Assembly: GCF_900182605.1 (NCBI RefSeq)
Contig: NZ_FXTB01000003.1
Location: 248,001-312,000, forward strand
DNA length: 64,000 nt
Reading direction: 5' to 3'
Source: Saccharicrinis carchari
GTDB lineage: Bacteria > Bacteroidota > Bacteroidia > Bacteroidales > Marinilabiliaceae
The notes under the pieces were generated by a model that saw nothing but the letters and a program-made list of their open reading frames with translations, had not been told where the DNA came from and ran no database searches. Below, in pieces: positions 45,523-54,472 of the stretch (its first letter is position 1; the number at the start of each line of letters is the position of its first letter). A program made the translations under genes and the position numbers.

Positions 45523-46569
45523 ATGCTTACAATTGAAAATTACGAAATATGGATGATGGACTATTTGGACGGGAACCTTTCCGTATCGGATCAGGCCTTG
45601 CTATTTCAGTTTTTTGAGGAAAACCCTCATCTCAAAGAAGAGCTTAAAGATATGGAGAGTGTGGTTTTGTGTCCGCATAAGGAAGTGTTTGAAAAAAAGC
45701 ACAATATTTTAAAAGCACCGATAGAATTTTCTGATTTATCCTATCCCGATTATGTGGCTATAAAGGAAATGGAAGATGGATTAGATGCCGAAGAACAAGA
45801 TTGGCTTTCGTCTTATATAAATGAAGATAAAAAGCGCGCGATACTTATTAGTTTCTATTCAAAAACATTTTTAAAAGCAAGCCAAAGTATTCGTTTTCCT
45901 TTAAAAAGTAGGTTGAAAAGAGTGGCAATGATTCCGATTGTAAGGGTTTCATCATTTCAAAAAATTGGAGCTGCTGCGGCCATTGCCATTTTACTTTTAT
46001 TAGGATCTGTACCGTTCTTCCAAAAAACCGTAATAACAGAAAATTTGGTGGCCACAAACGATACGCCCATGCCAATTGCTCAGCCAAACGCGCAGGACGC
46101 CACCATGACTGACCATCTCTTTACACCTGAAGCTGTTCAGCTAAAAGCTGTAAATAAACCTGCTACATACGAATCAAATCCGATATCGATAGTTAAAAAA
46201 AATCCATCGATGATACCGGTTAAATTAGAGGCTTTGGCAGCTACTAAAGCAATACACTTAAAAACGGAAAATATTAATGCCTACGAGTTGGGCTTAAATA
46301 CGATGATGCCGCTTGTAATAGCCAATAGTTTAGCAGAAAAAAAACAAGAGCATTTAGCTATGCAGTCGCACTTAAACCAGCAAAGTGAGCAGCTTTCGCG
46401 TAGTGCCCGGGTGGTGGCCGGAGGCGTTAGGGTAATTAATTTTTTGGCCGGTAACAAAACAGAAGTCAACAGAGTGTTAACAGCGGATGGGCAGTTGGTT
46501 GCCTATCAGGTGGAGTCAGATAATATTTCCATTCGACAACGAATTAAGAATAAACCTGTAACAAATTAG
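45523..46569 (+). CDS. Putative membrane-bound anti-sigma factor
   Basis: A 348-residue protein with a cytoplasmic N-terminal part (1-150), one membrane helix (about 148-170, GAAAAIAILLLLGSV) and a periplasmic low-complexity C-terminal part. Its start (NYEIWMMDYLDGNLSVSD) resembles the N-terminus of Bacteroidota anti-sigma-like proteins, where a helix clamps the sigma factor. Position immediately after an ECF sigma gene supports the role. It lacks a zinc-binding H-x3-C-x2-C motif and is longer than FecR types. Assignment is from context and topology. Confidence 0.72.
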   Translation: MLTIENYEIWMMDYLDGNLSVSDQALLFQFFEENPHLKEELKDMESVVLCPHKEVFEKKHNILKAPIEFSDLSYPDYVAIKEMEDGLDAEEQDWLSSYINEDKKRAILISFYSKTFLKASQSIRFPLKSRLKRVAMIPIVRVSSFQKIGAAAAIAILLLLGSVPFFQKTVITENLVATNDTPMPIAQPNAQDATMTDHLFTPEAVQLKAVNKPATYESNPISIVKKNPSMIPVKLEALAATKAIHLKTENINAYELGLNTMMPLVIANSLAEKKQEHLAMQSHLNQQSEQLSRSARVVAGGVRVINFLAGNKTEVNRVLTADGQLVAYQVESDNISIRQRIKNKPVTN

Positions 46570-46650
46570 CACCTCGTTCGTCCTACCCTCAAAACCTCCG
46601 GAAGTTTTATAAAAAAAATCAATTTTATAAACCGATTAAAATTAAAAATC

Positions 46651-47532
46651 ATGTACAAAGTATATACGTTCATCTTTCTTTGTGCCTTTTTATTACCCAT
46701 AGGTATGCAGGCACAAGAAAATAAAAAACCCGCAAGTAAAACGTCAGAAGTTATCGTTATCGACGAAAATAATGAGCGGGTAATAGTTGGTTTTAAGAAT
46801 GCCAGAGTAGAAGTGAACGAACGCAACGATACCGTGGCTAAAATAACCATTGGCAGGCGTAAATGGGAGTTTATTGAGGATTATGGAAGTACAAAAGTAA
46901 GAACGGTAAGGGTTAACCACGAAGATTTTAAAGGGCATTGGGCCGGTGTGCAGTTGGGTTTTTGTAATTATCAGGAAACCGACCATGCAGGGTTTATGGA
47001 TCTTAATTCGGGCAAATCTATGACCGTGGGGATTAATTTTTTGCAGTACAGCATCGGTTTGCAAAAACATAAAACAAACTTGGGTCTTGTTACAGGTATG
47101 GGATGGGCAGTGTACAACTACCGCTTTGATAGTAACTACCTTATCCAAAAAAATGAAGAGGGGATAACAGTGGGAGTACCCATCGCTGACCGCAATGTAA
47201 AGAAGAATAAAATAGTGGCCTCATTTATCAATGTGCCTTTGCTCCTTGAGCTCCAATCGTGTGAGGCAGGCAGGCAGGATGCGTTTATATCGGCTGGCAT
47301 TTACGGTGGATTGAAGTTGGGCTCGCATACAAAAACGGTGTACGAAGGCAACGATAAGCATAAATCGAGGCACGATATCAATTTAAATCCTTTTCAGTAC
47401 GGGCTCATGTTTCAGATGGGGATTAACTGGATTAAACTATACGGAACGTACAATTTAAGTACCTTATACGAGGCCGATAAGGGACCCGAAGTTACCCCGT
47501 TTACAGTAGGCCTAACGCTGGTTAATTTTTAA
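46651..47532 (+). CDS. Outer-membrane beta-barrel protein of the sigma operon
   Basis: A 293-residue secreted protein: signal peptide 1-22 (ends GMQAQ), a short linker with EVIVIDENNERV, then a barrel-like domain from about residue 85 (DFKGHWAGVQLGFCNY) to the end (VTPFTVGLTLVNF). The C-terminal domain is clearly paralogous to that of the next gene: both share KGHW, LNSGKS, GLVTG/GLVSG, VPLLLELQ/VPLLFEVQ and a final VGL/GVAL strand. Function unknown; likely a target or partner of the upstream sigma/anti-sigma pair. Confidence 0.78.
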   Translation: MYKVYTFIFLCAFLLPIGMQAQENKKPASKTSEVIVIDENNERVIVGFKNARVEVNERNDTVAKITIGRRKWEFIEDYGSTKVRTVRVNHEDFKGHWAGVQLGFCNYQETDHAGFMDLNSGKSMTVGINFLQYSIGLQKHKTNLGLVTGMGWAVYNYRFDSNYLIQKNEEGITVGVPIADRNVKKNKIVASFINVPLLLELQSCEAGRQDAFISAGIYGGLKLGSHTKTVYEGNDKHKSRHDINLNPFQYGLMFQMGINWIKLYGTYNLSTLYEADKGPEVTPFTVGLTLVNF

Positions 47533-47614
47533 AATAAACAGCGATCACCGCAGCCTAACGCGTCATGTTGCGCTACCAGTCTGTTTATTGTCTAATAGTC
47601 TATCGTCAAAAAAA

Positions 47615-49177
47615 ATGAAGTACTTATCTATTTTATTATTTGCTATTCTATTACCGCTTTTCATCAATGCGCAGGATAAACAGTTTTTAAAGGCCTACGA
47701 TAAGGTTTGGGAGATAGAAGAAGGGTATTACCGCGTGATGGATAATGGAAAAATAGGATTGATAAACCAGTGGGGCGATGTGATAATTCCGTGCGAAAAC
47801 GATCAGGTCTGGAACCTGCGAGATAACGGAAACGTCAGGGTGTTAAAAAAAGGGAAGTTAGGTGTTTACAATACCAACGGCGATGTGGTAATACCACTGC
47901 TATATGATATGATTTGGGATTTTGAAGAGGGAAGAGCCCGTGTGCTTCGGAATGGAAAGGTGGGCTATGTAAATGCTTATGGCAATGAATTTATACCCTG
48001 CAAGTACGATCAAATATGGGGTTTTGAAGACGGAAAGGCCAGGGTGTTGCTAAATGGAAAAACAGGTTATGTCAACCTTTCGGGTTATGAGTTTATACCT
48101 GCACAATATCAAAAAATATGGCCTTTTGAAGATGGCAGAGCCAAGGTGCTTAAAAATGGTAAAATGGGCTATATCAATCTTCAGGGTGTCGAAATAATAG
48201 ATTGTTTGTATCAGCACATCGGTGACTTTGAAGATGGAGTGGCACGCGTAATTAAAAACGGAGAAATATCGTATATAGATATACGCGGAAATCCCGTCAA
48301 TAGTATAAAGGCTGCAGACTTAAAAACTACACCGGATAGTCTCGCAATCGAAAGTGATGATTCCGATGTTGATAACAGCATGCGGTTATCCAACCACAAT
48401 CAGGTGGATGGGGATACTACGGTAATAAGAGTTTTTGGTTCCAGAATAGAGGTGGTGGACAAGGATGAGGCCCGGGAGTTTTCCGTTGGCAAATCAAGCC
48501 ATATCTATAGCGAGGCAAAAAATATAAAAAATAACAGATTGTTTAAGGGCCATTATTGGGGTGTTGACATAGGGCTAAACAACTATATAAATAGCAATGG
48601 CGATTTTTCGCTCGCAAACGATTACCGTTACCTCTCCTTAAACAGTGGTAAATCTGTTGAGTTTTCGCTCAATGCCTTGCAGCAAAATATATCCTTAAGC
48701 CGTAAGGGAAATGTAGGCCTGGTTAGCGGATTGGGATTGAACTACAACAATTATCGCTTCGATAACCCTAACATCCCTATTGTGGACGAAAGCGGAAATT
48801 TGGCTCCACAACCTATAACTGTAGGGTTGGAAAAGAATAAACTTACTACGCTGTATCTTACAGTACCGCTGTTGTTTGAAGTGCAGTTTAGCCAACGCAA
48901 CAGAAATGCGTTTTATGTTTCAGCAGGGGTGATAGGCGCTTATAAACTAAGATCGCACACCAAAATAGTGACCAAACAGGAGGGGGATCGCAATAAGGAG
49001 AAAAACCGTAGTAGCTTTGGATTGAACGAATTCCGCTATGGGGCGCAAGTGCGTTTTGGCTATAAAGCACTTAATTTTTATGGTAGCTACTATTTTACGC
49101 CATTGTTTCAAAAAGGCAGAGGTCCTGAGCTGTACCCGGTTTCATTGGGTGTGGCCTTGTATCCCGGGAGGTGGTAA
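47615..49177 (+). CDS. WG-repeat protein fused to an outer-membrane barrel
   Basis: A 520-residue exported protein starting at the ATG at 47615 (MKYLSILLFAILLPLFINAQ). Residues about 24-225 contain six repeats of 33-34 residues with the pattern Y-x-x-I-W-x-F-E-x-G-x-A-x-V-x-x-N-G-K, for example YDMIWDFEEGRARVLRNGK and YQKIWPFEDGRAKVLKNGK. These are WG (KWG) repeats, usually surface-exposed. The region 300-520 is a barrel domain paralogous to the preceding protein, with LFKGHYWGVDIGLNNY and LNSGKSVEFS. So a repeat array has been joined to the barrel of its neighbour. Ligand unknown. Confidence 0.85.
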   Translation: MKYLSILLFAILLPLFINAQDKQFLKAYDKVWEIEEGYYRVMDNGKIGLINQWGDVIIPCENDQVWNLRDNGNVRVLKKGKLGVYNTNGDVVIPLLYDMIWDFEEGRARVLRNGKVGYVNAYGNEFIPCKYDQIWGFEDGKARVLLNGKTGYVNLSGYEFIPAQYQKIWPFEDGRAKVLKNGKMGYINLQGVEIIDCLYQHIGDFEDGVARVIKNGEISYIDIRGNPVNSIKAADLKTTPDSLAIESDDSDVDNSMRLSNHNQVDGDTTVIRVFGSRIEVVDKDEAREFSVGKSSHIYSEAKNIKNNRLFKGHYWGVDIGLNNYINSNGDFSLANDYRYLSLNSGKSVEFSLNALQQNISLSRKGNVGLVSGLGLNYNNYRFDNPNIPIVDESGNLAPQPITVGLEKNKLTTLYLTVPLLFEVQFSQRNRNAFYVSAGVIGAYKLRSHTKIVTKQEGDRNKEKNRSSFGLNEFRYGAQVRFGYKALNFYGSYYFTPLFQKGRGPELYPVSLGVALYPGRW

Positions 49178-49249
49178 TGCTAAACCACTTATTTGTTAAT
49201 AATTTCCATTAAATTTGCTGCTTAATTAATATTTAAAAGCACAATTGAA

Positions 49250-49762
49250 ATGGCACTAATAAAAGAAGTGAGAGGATTTACGCCTAAGATGGGAAATAAT
49301 GTTTTTTTGGCCGATAATGCAACCATTATTGGTGATGTGGTGATGGGCGATGATTGCAGTATATGGTTTAGCGCGGTGCTCAGGGGCGATGTAAATTCAA
49401 TACGTATTGGCAACAAGGTCAATATTCAGGATGGCTCTGTTTTGCATACCCTTTATCAAAAGTCTACCATCGAAATTGGCGATAACGTTTCAGTAGGGCA
49501 TAATGTAACTATTCATGGAGCCAAAATCCATAATAATGTATTGGTGGGTATAGGTGCCACCATATTGGATCAGGCTGTGATTGGCGAAAACTCCATTATT
49601 GCCGCTAACTCGTTGATATTGACAGGTACCGTTGTTGAACCCAACAGTATTTATGCCGGGGTGCCGGCTAAAAAAGTAAAGGACATAGAGCCCGAACAAA
49701 CCAAAGAGATGATTAATAAAATAGCCAACAATTATGTAATGTATTCGAGCTGGTATAAGTAG
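49250..49762 (+). CDS. Gamma-class carbonic anhydrase-like protein
   Basis: A 170-residue left-handed beta-helix protein of the gamma carbonic anhydrase/PaaY/YrdA family. Hexapeptide repeats run from residue 20 to 140 (for example TIIGDVVMGDDCSIWFSAVL). The three zinc-ligand histidines are in place: one in GSVLHTLY and two in VGHNVTIHG. It may interconvert carbon dioxide and bicarbonate, although many family members have no proven activity. It is a single gene preceded by an AT-rich promoter region. Confidence 0.9.
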   Translation: MALIKEVRGFTPKMGNNVFLADNATIIGDVVMGDDCSIWFSAVLRGDVNSIRIGNKVNIQDGSVLHTLYQKSTIEIGDNVSVGHNVTIHGAKIHNNVLVGIGATILDQAVIGENSIIAANSLILTGTVVEPNSIYAGVPAKKVKDIEPEQTKEMINKIANNYVMYSSWYK

Positions 49763-49867
49763 TAGTATCTGCACGGAGGGGCAGCCATCAAATAGTATTT
49801 AACGATGCTTTAATTTTAAAAGTATTTTATGTAAATTGAGGGATATTTCTAATCCCAACAATCTACT

Positions 49868-51409
49868 ATGCTTGTAAAAACTTACGGTGCGGCCGTAACC
49901 GGAATAGATGCCGTAACCATAACCATCGAAGTTAATTTTTCGAAAGGAATAAAATTCTTTTTGGTGGGGCTGCCCGATAGTGCCGTGAAAGAAAGCCAGC
50001 AAAGGATGCAATCGGCCATGAACGAGAGTACCGGCTTTAAATGGCCCGGAAAAAAAATCGTTATCAACATGGCTCCTGCCGACATCCGTAAGGAAGGCTC
50101 GTCGTACGATCTGCCACTGGTAATGGCTATACTTGCTGCGTCTAACCAAATATCAACAGATAACTTAGCCGATTATATTATGATGGGTGAGTTGTCGTTA
50201 GACGGCAGTTTGCAACCGGTAAAGGGTGCGCTGCCTATTGCGGTGCGTGCCAAGGCCGAAGGTTTTAAAGGATTGATACTACCACTGCAGAATGCCCGGG
50301 AAGCAGCCGTGGTGGAGGGTTTAAACGTATATGGCGCCAATAACATTGTTGAAGTAGGTGCTTTTTTGAACGGGGAAGATAATCTTAAGCCCACGGTTGT
50401 AGATGCCAATAAGGAGTTTTATGAGCAATTATTGCATTACGAGATTGATTTTGTAGACGTAAAAGGACAGGAATCGGTAAAGCGGGCCCTGGAGATAGCT
50501 GCCGCCGGTGGTCACAATCTATTAATGATAGGCCCACCGGGTGCCGGTAAGTCTATGATTGCGAAGCGACTACCCTCTATCCTGCCTCCGCTCACGTTGG
50601 ACGAGGCATTGGAAACCACTAAGATACATTCTGTGGCCGGTAAAATACAAAACAACACAGCATTGATAACCCAACGGCCATTTCGTAGTCCGCATCACAC
50701 CATATCCAATGTTGCTCTGGTCGGGGGTGGGAGTTTTCCGCAGCCGGGAGAAATTTCACTGGCCCATCACGGAGTTCTTTTTTTAGATGAGCTGCCCGAA
50801 TTTCAGCGCACCGTACTCGAAGTAATGCGGCAACCCCTTGAGGATAGGGTAATCACCATATCACGAGCCCGCTTTAGTGTGGACTATCCGGCGAGCTTTA
50901 TGCTGGTTACCAGTATGAATCCCTGTCCATGCGGCTATTTTAACCATCCCGATAAAAAATGTGTGTGCGCTGCCGGTGCTGTCCAGCGTTATATGAGTCG
51001 TATCTCCGGCCCTTTGCTCGATCGCATTGATTTGCAAATAGAAGTGGTGCCCGTACCTTTTAAAGAACTGAGCACCGCCTCATCGTCCGAAAAGAGTGCG
51101 GTTATCCGTGATAGGGTTATTATGGCACGAAAAATACAAAGCGAACGCTATAAGGACTACAGCAATATTTTTTGCAATGCGCAAATAAATTCTAAAATGC
51201 AGCGCCAGTACGCTACCCCAACGGATGCTGCTATGGAGGTGTTGAAAAATGCTATGGAAAAGCGTAATTTGTCGGCAAGGGCTTACGATAGGATAATAAA
51301 GGTGGCACGAACAATAGCCGACCTGGAAGGACAGGAGCAAGTGCAGGCGCACCACATCGCAGAAGCAGTTCAGTACCGAAACCTGGACAAAGCCGGTTGG
51401 GCAGGTTAA
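49868..51409 (+). CDS. YifB-family Mg-chelatase-like AAA ATPase
   Basis: A 513-residue ATPase of the YifB/ComM family; ComM is a helicase that promotes branch migration during natural transformation. The N-terminal Lon-like ChlI domain (1-170) is followed by the AAA core with Walker A GPPGAGKSMIAK (about residue 222), Walker B LFLDELPEF and a zinc-like CPCGYFNHPDKKCVC insertion. The Mg-chelatase C-terminal helical domain closes the chain (RNLSARAYDRIIKVARTIAD). Full length, no defects. A comF gene occurs elsewhere in the window but not next to it. Confidence 0.93.
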   Translation: MLVKTYGAAVTGIDAVTITIEVNFSKGIKFFLVGLPDSAVKESQQRMQSAMNESTGFKWPGKKIVINMAPADIRKEGSSYDLPLVMAILAASNQISTDNLADYIMMGELSLDGSLQPVKGALPIAVRAKAEGFKGLILPLQNAREAAVVEGLNVYGANNIVEVGAFLNGEDNLKPTVVDANKEFYEQLLHYEIDFVDVKGQESVKRALEIAAAGGHNLLMIGPPGAGKSMIAKRLPSILPPLTLDEALETTKIHSVAGKIQNNTALITQRPFRSPHHTISNVALVGGGSFPQPGEISLAHHGVLFLDELPEFQRTVLEVMRQPLEDRVITISRARFSVDYPASFMLVTSMNPCPCGYFNHPDKKCVCAAGAVQRYMSRISGPLLDRIDLQIEVVPVPFKELSTASSSEKSAVIRDRVIMARKIQSERYKDYSNIFCNAQINSKMQRQYATPTDAAMEVLKNAMEKRNLSARAYDRIIKVARTIADLEGQEQVQAHHIAEAVQYRNLDKAGWAG

Positions 51410-51539
51410 ACAAAAGTAACCTTAATGAGTTATGGTAGGTGTTCGGCTATAATATTTCACTAAATTGCGAGCCAAATGAAGGTGTGGTTAAAAAACGCAG
51501 CACAACACCAATTATTAACAATCAAATTTTAAAATACAG

Positions 51540-52226
51540 ATGGCAGATGATTTTTCAACCAATATTTTAATGGATCCCATAGGTCGTTTGATGGGATTTC
51601 GATATAAATCGCACCCGTGGCACGGCATTCACATTGGCAAGGACGCTCCTGAAATAGTAACAACCTTTATTGAGGTGGTACCAACAGATACCATTAAATA
51701 CGAGATAGACAAGGAAACGGGTTATTTAAAAATTGATCGTCCTCAGAAATACTCTAACGTAGTGCCCGCGTTGTATGGTTTTATACCACAAACATTTTGC
51801 GGATCCCGCATAGGCCAGTTCTGTACTGAAAAATCAGGACGCGATGCAGTTGAAGGCGATGGCGATCCGCTGGATATTTGCGTGCTGACAGAAAAAGAAG
51901 TGCCCCATGGCGACATCATTGCCCACGCCCGGCCCATTGGTGGGTTTAGGATGATAGACGGCAATCAGGCCGACGACAAAATAATAGCCGTCCTCAAAGG
52001 CGACATTGTGTATGGCAATATGAAAGATATTTCTGAGCTGCCCCAATTGGTTATAAACAGACTAAAGCACTACTTTTTAACCTATAAAGACATGCCCGGT
52101 TTTGATGCCGATTGCGAAATAACGCATATCTACGACGCCGAAGAAGCCAAAGAGATAATTAAACTATCGGCATTGGATTATGATTCACGTTTCGACTCCT
52201 TACGGAATGCACTATCTAATTATTAG
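51540..52226 (+). CDS. ppa: Inorganic pyrophosphatase, family I
   Basis: Hydrolyses pyrophosphate to phosphate in the cytosol, pulling biosynthetic reactions forward. The metal-binding signature EGDGDPLDICVL is intact (residues about 108-119). Further conserved stretches are YGFIPQTFC, RPIGGFRMID and DDKIIAVL. At 228 residues it is longer than E. coli Ppa (176) because of an N-terminal extension, as seen in many Bacteroidota homologues. It stands alone. Confidence 0.95.
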   Translation: MADDFSTNILMDPIGRLMGFRYKSHPWHGIHIGKDAPEIVTTFIEVVPTDTIKYEIDKETGYLKIDRPQKYSNVVPALYGFIPQTFCGSRIGQFCTEKSGRDAVEGDGDPLDICVLTEKEVPHGDIIAHARPIGGFRMIDGNQADDKIIAVLKGDIVYGNMKDISELPQLVINRLKHYFLTYKDMPGFDADCEITHIYDAEEAKEIIKLSALDYDSRFDSLRNALSNY

Positions 52227-52431
52227 AAGTGCTTCCTAAATGTTCGTGCTCGATTTAATGCGAATAATAGCATTAGCAATAAGGTGGTTCAAGTGCCGGC
52301 GTATAGCAAAGTGTAAAGTAACTTAGCAAACGATGTTGTATCAAACCAAATTTTGTATTGGCTACTTATGCATGTACACGTCTTTTGCGGTGCAATGGTA
52401 GCTGTAGCTTGGGCGCGGGGGAGGTAAAATA
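52227..52431. other. Intergenic region after ppa
   Basis: About 205 bases between convergent genes; no clear terminator or ORF was seen. Confidence 0.3.
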
Positions 52432-52875
52432 TTACCCCCGTACATAAGGCTTAACAAAGTAGGTGAATACCACGCAGCCCACACAAAAGTTAGCCACACA
52501 TTCCAAAGCGGCAAAAACTACTAGCACTATGGCCAGGCTGTTGGATACAAGAGTAAAGCCAAATAAGTGAAGTGCTAAAATCAAAAAAGTAAAAACAAAA
52601 CCCAGTCGGGCAGCAAAAATTTTGGGTGCTTTGTCTATAAGTTCACCTTTAAGCCGGAGTTGATTGTTGGCGGTAAGTGCCAATTTTAATAGCAGACTGT
52701 ATTTGCTCTTGCCAAATCCCCGCATGTAAAAATCGAGTAACAAAAATGCAGGAATGAACCACATATGGGTAATTACATAGCTAATGAGTAGGACAACAAC
52801 AAACAAGCCAATTAGTCGAGGTATGTTATCACTAAATCGTTCTGGAGATACTGGGCAAAGGATATCTTTCATCAT
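52432..52875 (-). CDS. DUF4395-family membrane protein
   Basis: A 147-residue protein with four hydrophobic segments. The family hallmarks are the CPVSPERF near the N-terminus (Cys at residue 6) and the C-terminal NFCVGCVVFTY, which puts Cys residues in the membrane or at its edge. Function unknown; relatives are often encoded beside redox or sulfur-handling genes. It is transcribed divergently from the zinc operon, and the palindrome at 52975 lies 100 bases upstream of its start, so co-regulation is possible. Confidence 0.75.
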   Translation of the reverse strand: MMKDILCPVSPERFSDNIPRLIGLFVVVLLISYVITHMWFIPAFLLLDFYMRGFGKSKYSLLLKLALTANNQLRLKGELIDKAPKIFAARLGFVFTFLILALHLFGFTLVSNSLAIVLVVFAALECVANFCVGCVVFTYFVKPYVRG

Positions 52876-52974
52876 CTATTATTTTATATTTGAAGCAAAA
52901 CTTCGGTAGGGCAAAAAAATTTTAGTTAATATTCATATATCACATATTACAATTATGGGTTTAATTTTATTTAA

Positions 52975-52989
52975 TGCAACCATGTTGCA
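52975..52989. promoter_or_regulatory. Candidate Zur operator
   Basis: TGCAAC (52975-52980) and GTTGCA (52984-52989) form a palindrome with a 3-base centre. The right arm holds TTG at 52985-52987, which fits the -33 position for the -7 element at 53006. A repressor bound here would block the promoter of the zinc operon whose first gene encodes a Fur/Zur protein. The assignment to Zur is by context. Confidence 0.55.
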
Positions 52990-53005
52990 ATTAGTAAATT
53001 AGTAT

Positions 53006-53013
53006 TATATTTG
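53006..53013 (+). promoter_or_regulatory. -7 promoter element of the zur-znuACB operon
   Basis: TATATTTG matches the Bacteroidota TAnnTTTG consensus. Its distance of 18 bases from the TTG within the palindrome is close to the usual -33/-7 spacing. It lies 85 bases before the ATG at 53098. Confidence 0.6.
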
Positions 53014-53097
53014 CCCGATAATTACTGAGCTAAATATTTGTTCAATTATTTGGTTTTAGTGCAATGGGTTGAACATTGTTACGAAAAACGGTTTAAG

Positions 53098-53586
53098 ATG
53101 AAAGCAGTTGACAGCGTACCGCCAAAAGTCTTTTGCGAGCCCCATAGCTACTCTGCAGAGGTGCAAAGGGTATCTAAAATGCTAAGGGAAAAAGGAATTC
53201 GGATTACCCAAAACAGGCTTCAGTTATTGGATGTTTTTATTGGTGCAAGGCACCCCATAAACCAAAAAGAAATTGAAGACAGGTTGAGGGAGATACCCGA
53301 CAGGGTCACTTTATATCGAAACCTCAGGTTCTTCGTTAAGCATAACATTATTCATAAAATTGAGGTAAATGACTCGCTTACAACCTATAGTTTAAACAGG
53401 ATACATGTGGATGCAAACCACACATCGGAGCACCTTCATTTCTATTGTAATATTTGCAATAAGGTGGTTTGTATGCCTCAGTATAGTATAAAAAAATATG
53501 ATTTACCTGAGGGCTTCAGGCAACAAAGCAGTAAACTTATTGTTAACGGAACTTGCGATGTGTGCAATGGAATTGAACGGAAATAA
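53098..53586 (+). CDS. zur: Fur-family metalloregulator, probably Zur
   Basis: A 162-residue repressor. The ATG at 53098 (MKAVDSVPPK) is used; the longer frame begins with TTG and overlaps the promoter leader. The N-terminal winged helix (about 20-90) has LREKGIRITQNRLQLLDVF and RVTLYRNLRFFVKHNI. The C-terminal metal and dimer domain has the HLHFYCNICNKVVC pattern and a second Cys pair, CDVC, forming the structural zinc site. Zinc as the co-repressor is inferred from the ZnuACB genes that begin 10 bases downstream. Confidence 0.88.
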   Translation: MKAVDSVPPKVFCEPHSYSAEVQRVSKMLREKGIRITQNRLQLLDVFIGARHPINQKEIEDRLREIPDRVTLYRNLRFFVKHNIIHKIEVNDSLTTYSLNRIHVDANHTSEHLHFYCNICNKVVCMPQYSIKKYDLPEGFRQQSSKLIVNGTCDVCNGIERK

Positions 53587-53596
53587 AATAAAAACT

Positions 53597-54469
53597 ATGA
53601 AGAAAAAAATTGCCGCTGTTTTATTCGGTATAGCAGCAATTGCCATAGGCAGTTGCAAACCTCAGCCATCAGGCTCAACATCTATTTCAGTAAGTATTCA
53701 GCCTCAAAAATACCTGGTGCAACAACTATTGGGTGAGGATGTAGCTGTTAATGTGCTGATTCCCAAAGGGAGTAGTCCGGCCACTTATGCGCCAAGTCCT
53801 GTACAAATGAAAGAGCTTGGCGAGTCGGAAGTATATTTGCGCATTGGACATATTGGTTTTGAGCAAGCATGGACAGAGCGTATCGCAGAAATAAATCCCG
53901 ATTTAAAAATTGTAGATACGTCAATAGGTATTTCCTACATCAATGGCGAAGACTATGTGCATGGCGACCATGTTCATAAGGGAGGCATTGATCCGCATGT
54001 TTGGACTTCGCCTAAAAGCATGCTCACGGTACTAGCAAATACCCGGCAGGCATTGCTCAGCATTTTTCCCGAAAAAAGAGAGGAAATATTAAAACGTAGT
54101 ACGGCAATAGAGCAAAAAGTAAAGACATTGGATAATGAATTTAAAACTAAATGTGAATCATTAACCAATAAGAGTTTTTACATATTTCACCCTGCCTATA
54201 CCTACCTGGCTCGGGATTATGGTTTGGAACAGATATCTATTGAACATAAAGGTAACGAACCCAGCGCTCAATGGCTGCGTAAACTGATTGACAAAGCAAG
54301 GGAGCAAAACATCAAAGCCATTTTTATACAAGAAGAGTTTGATAAAAGAAATGCTGAAATATTGGCAGCAGAATTAAATATACCTACGGTGCAGGTCAAC
54401 CCGCTGAGCGTAGACTGGGAAAACGAGATGAGGCAAACATTGCTAAAATTAGAGAAAGCACTACGCTAA
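53597..54469 (+). CDS. znuA: Zinc ABC transporter, substrate-binding lipoprotein
   Basis: A 290-residue periplasmic metal-binding protein anchored by lipid: the signal from the ATG at 53597 ends IAIGSC (Cys at residue 19). The cluster 9 (ZnuA/TroA) fold shows its usual His ligands: IRIGHIGFE, the short His-rich loop HGDHVHKGGIDPHVW, and FHPAYTYLARDYG, with Asp/Glu near the end (IQEEFDKRNAE). The His-rich loop favours zinc over manganese. It hands metal to ZnuB/ZnuC. It lies between zur and znuC. Confidence 0.92.
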   Translation: MKKKIAAVLFGIAAIAIGSCKPQPSGSTSISVSIQPQKYLVQQLLGEDVAVNVLIPKGSSPATYAPSPVQMKELGESEVYLRIGHIGFEQAWTERIAEINPDLKIVDTSIGISYINGEDYVHGDHVHKGGIDPHVWTSPKSMLTVLANTRQALLSIFPEKREEILKRSTAIEQKVKTLDNEFKTKCESLTNKSFYIFHPAYTYLARDYGLEQISIEHKGNEPSAQWLRKLIDKAREQNIKAIFIQEEFDKRNAEILAAELNIPTVQVNPLSVDWENEMRQTLLKLEKALR

Positions 54470-54472
54470 GCC

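Noticed and set aside
47688-48300. Tandem DNA repeat
   Set aside because: The periodicity of about 102 bases is explained by the six WG protein repeats, and the DNA copies are too divergent for a recent tandem repeat.
53038-53097. TTG-started extension of Zur
   Set aside because: It lies in the probable leader after the promoter and adds residues not typical of Fur proteins; the ATG at 53098 is better.
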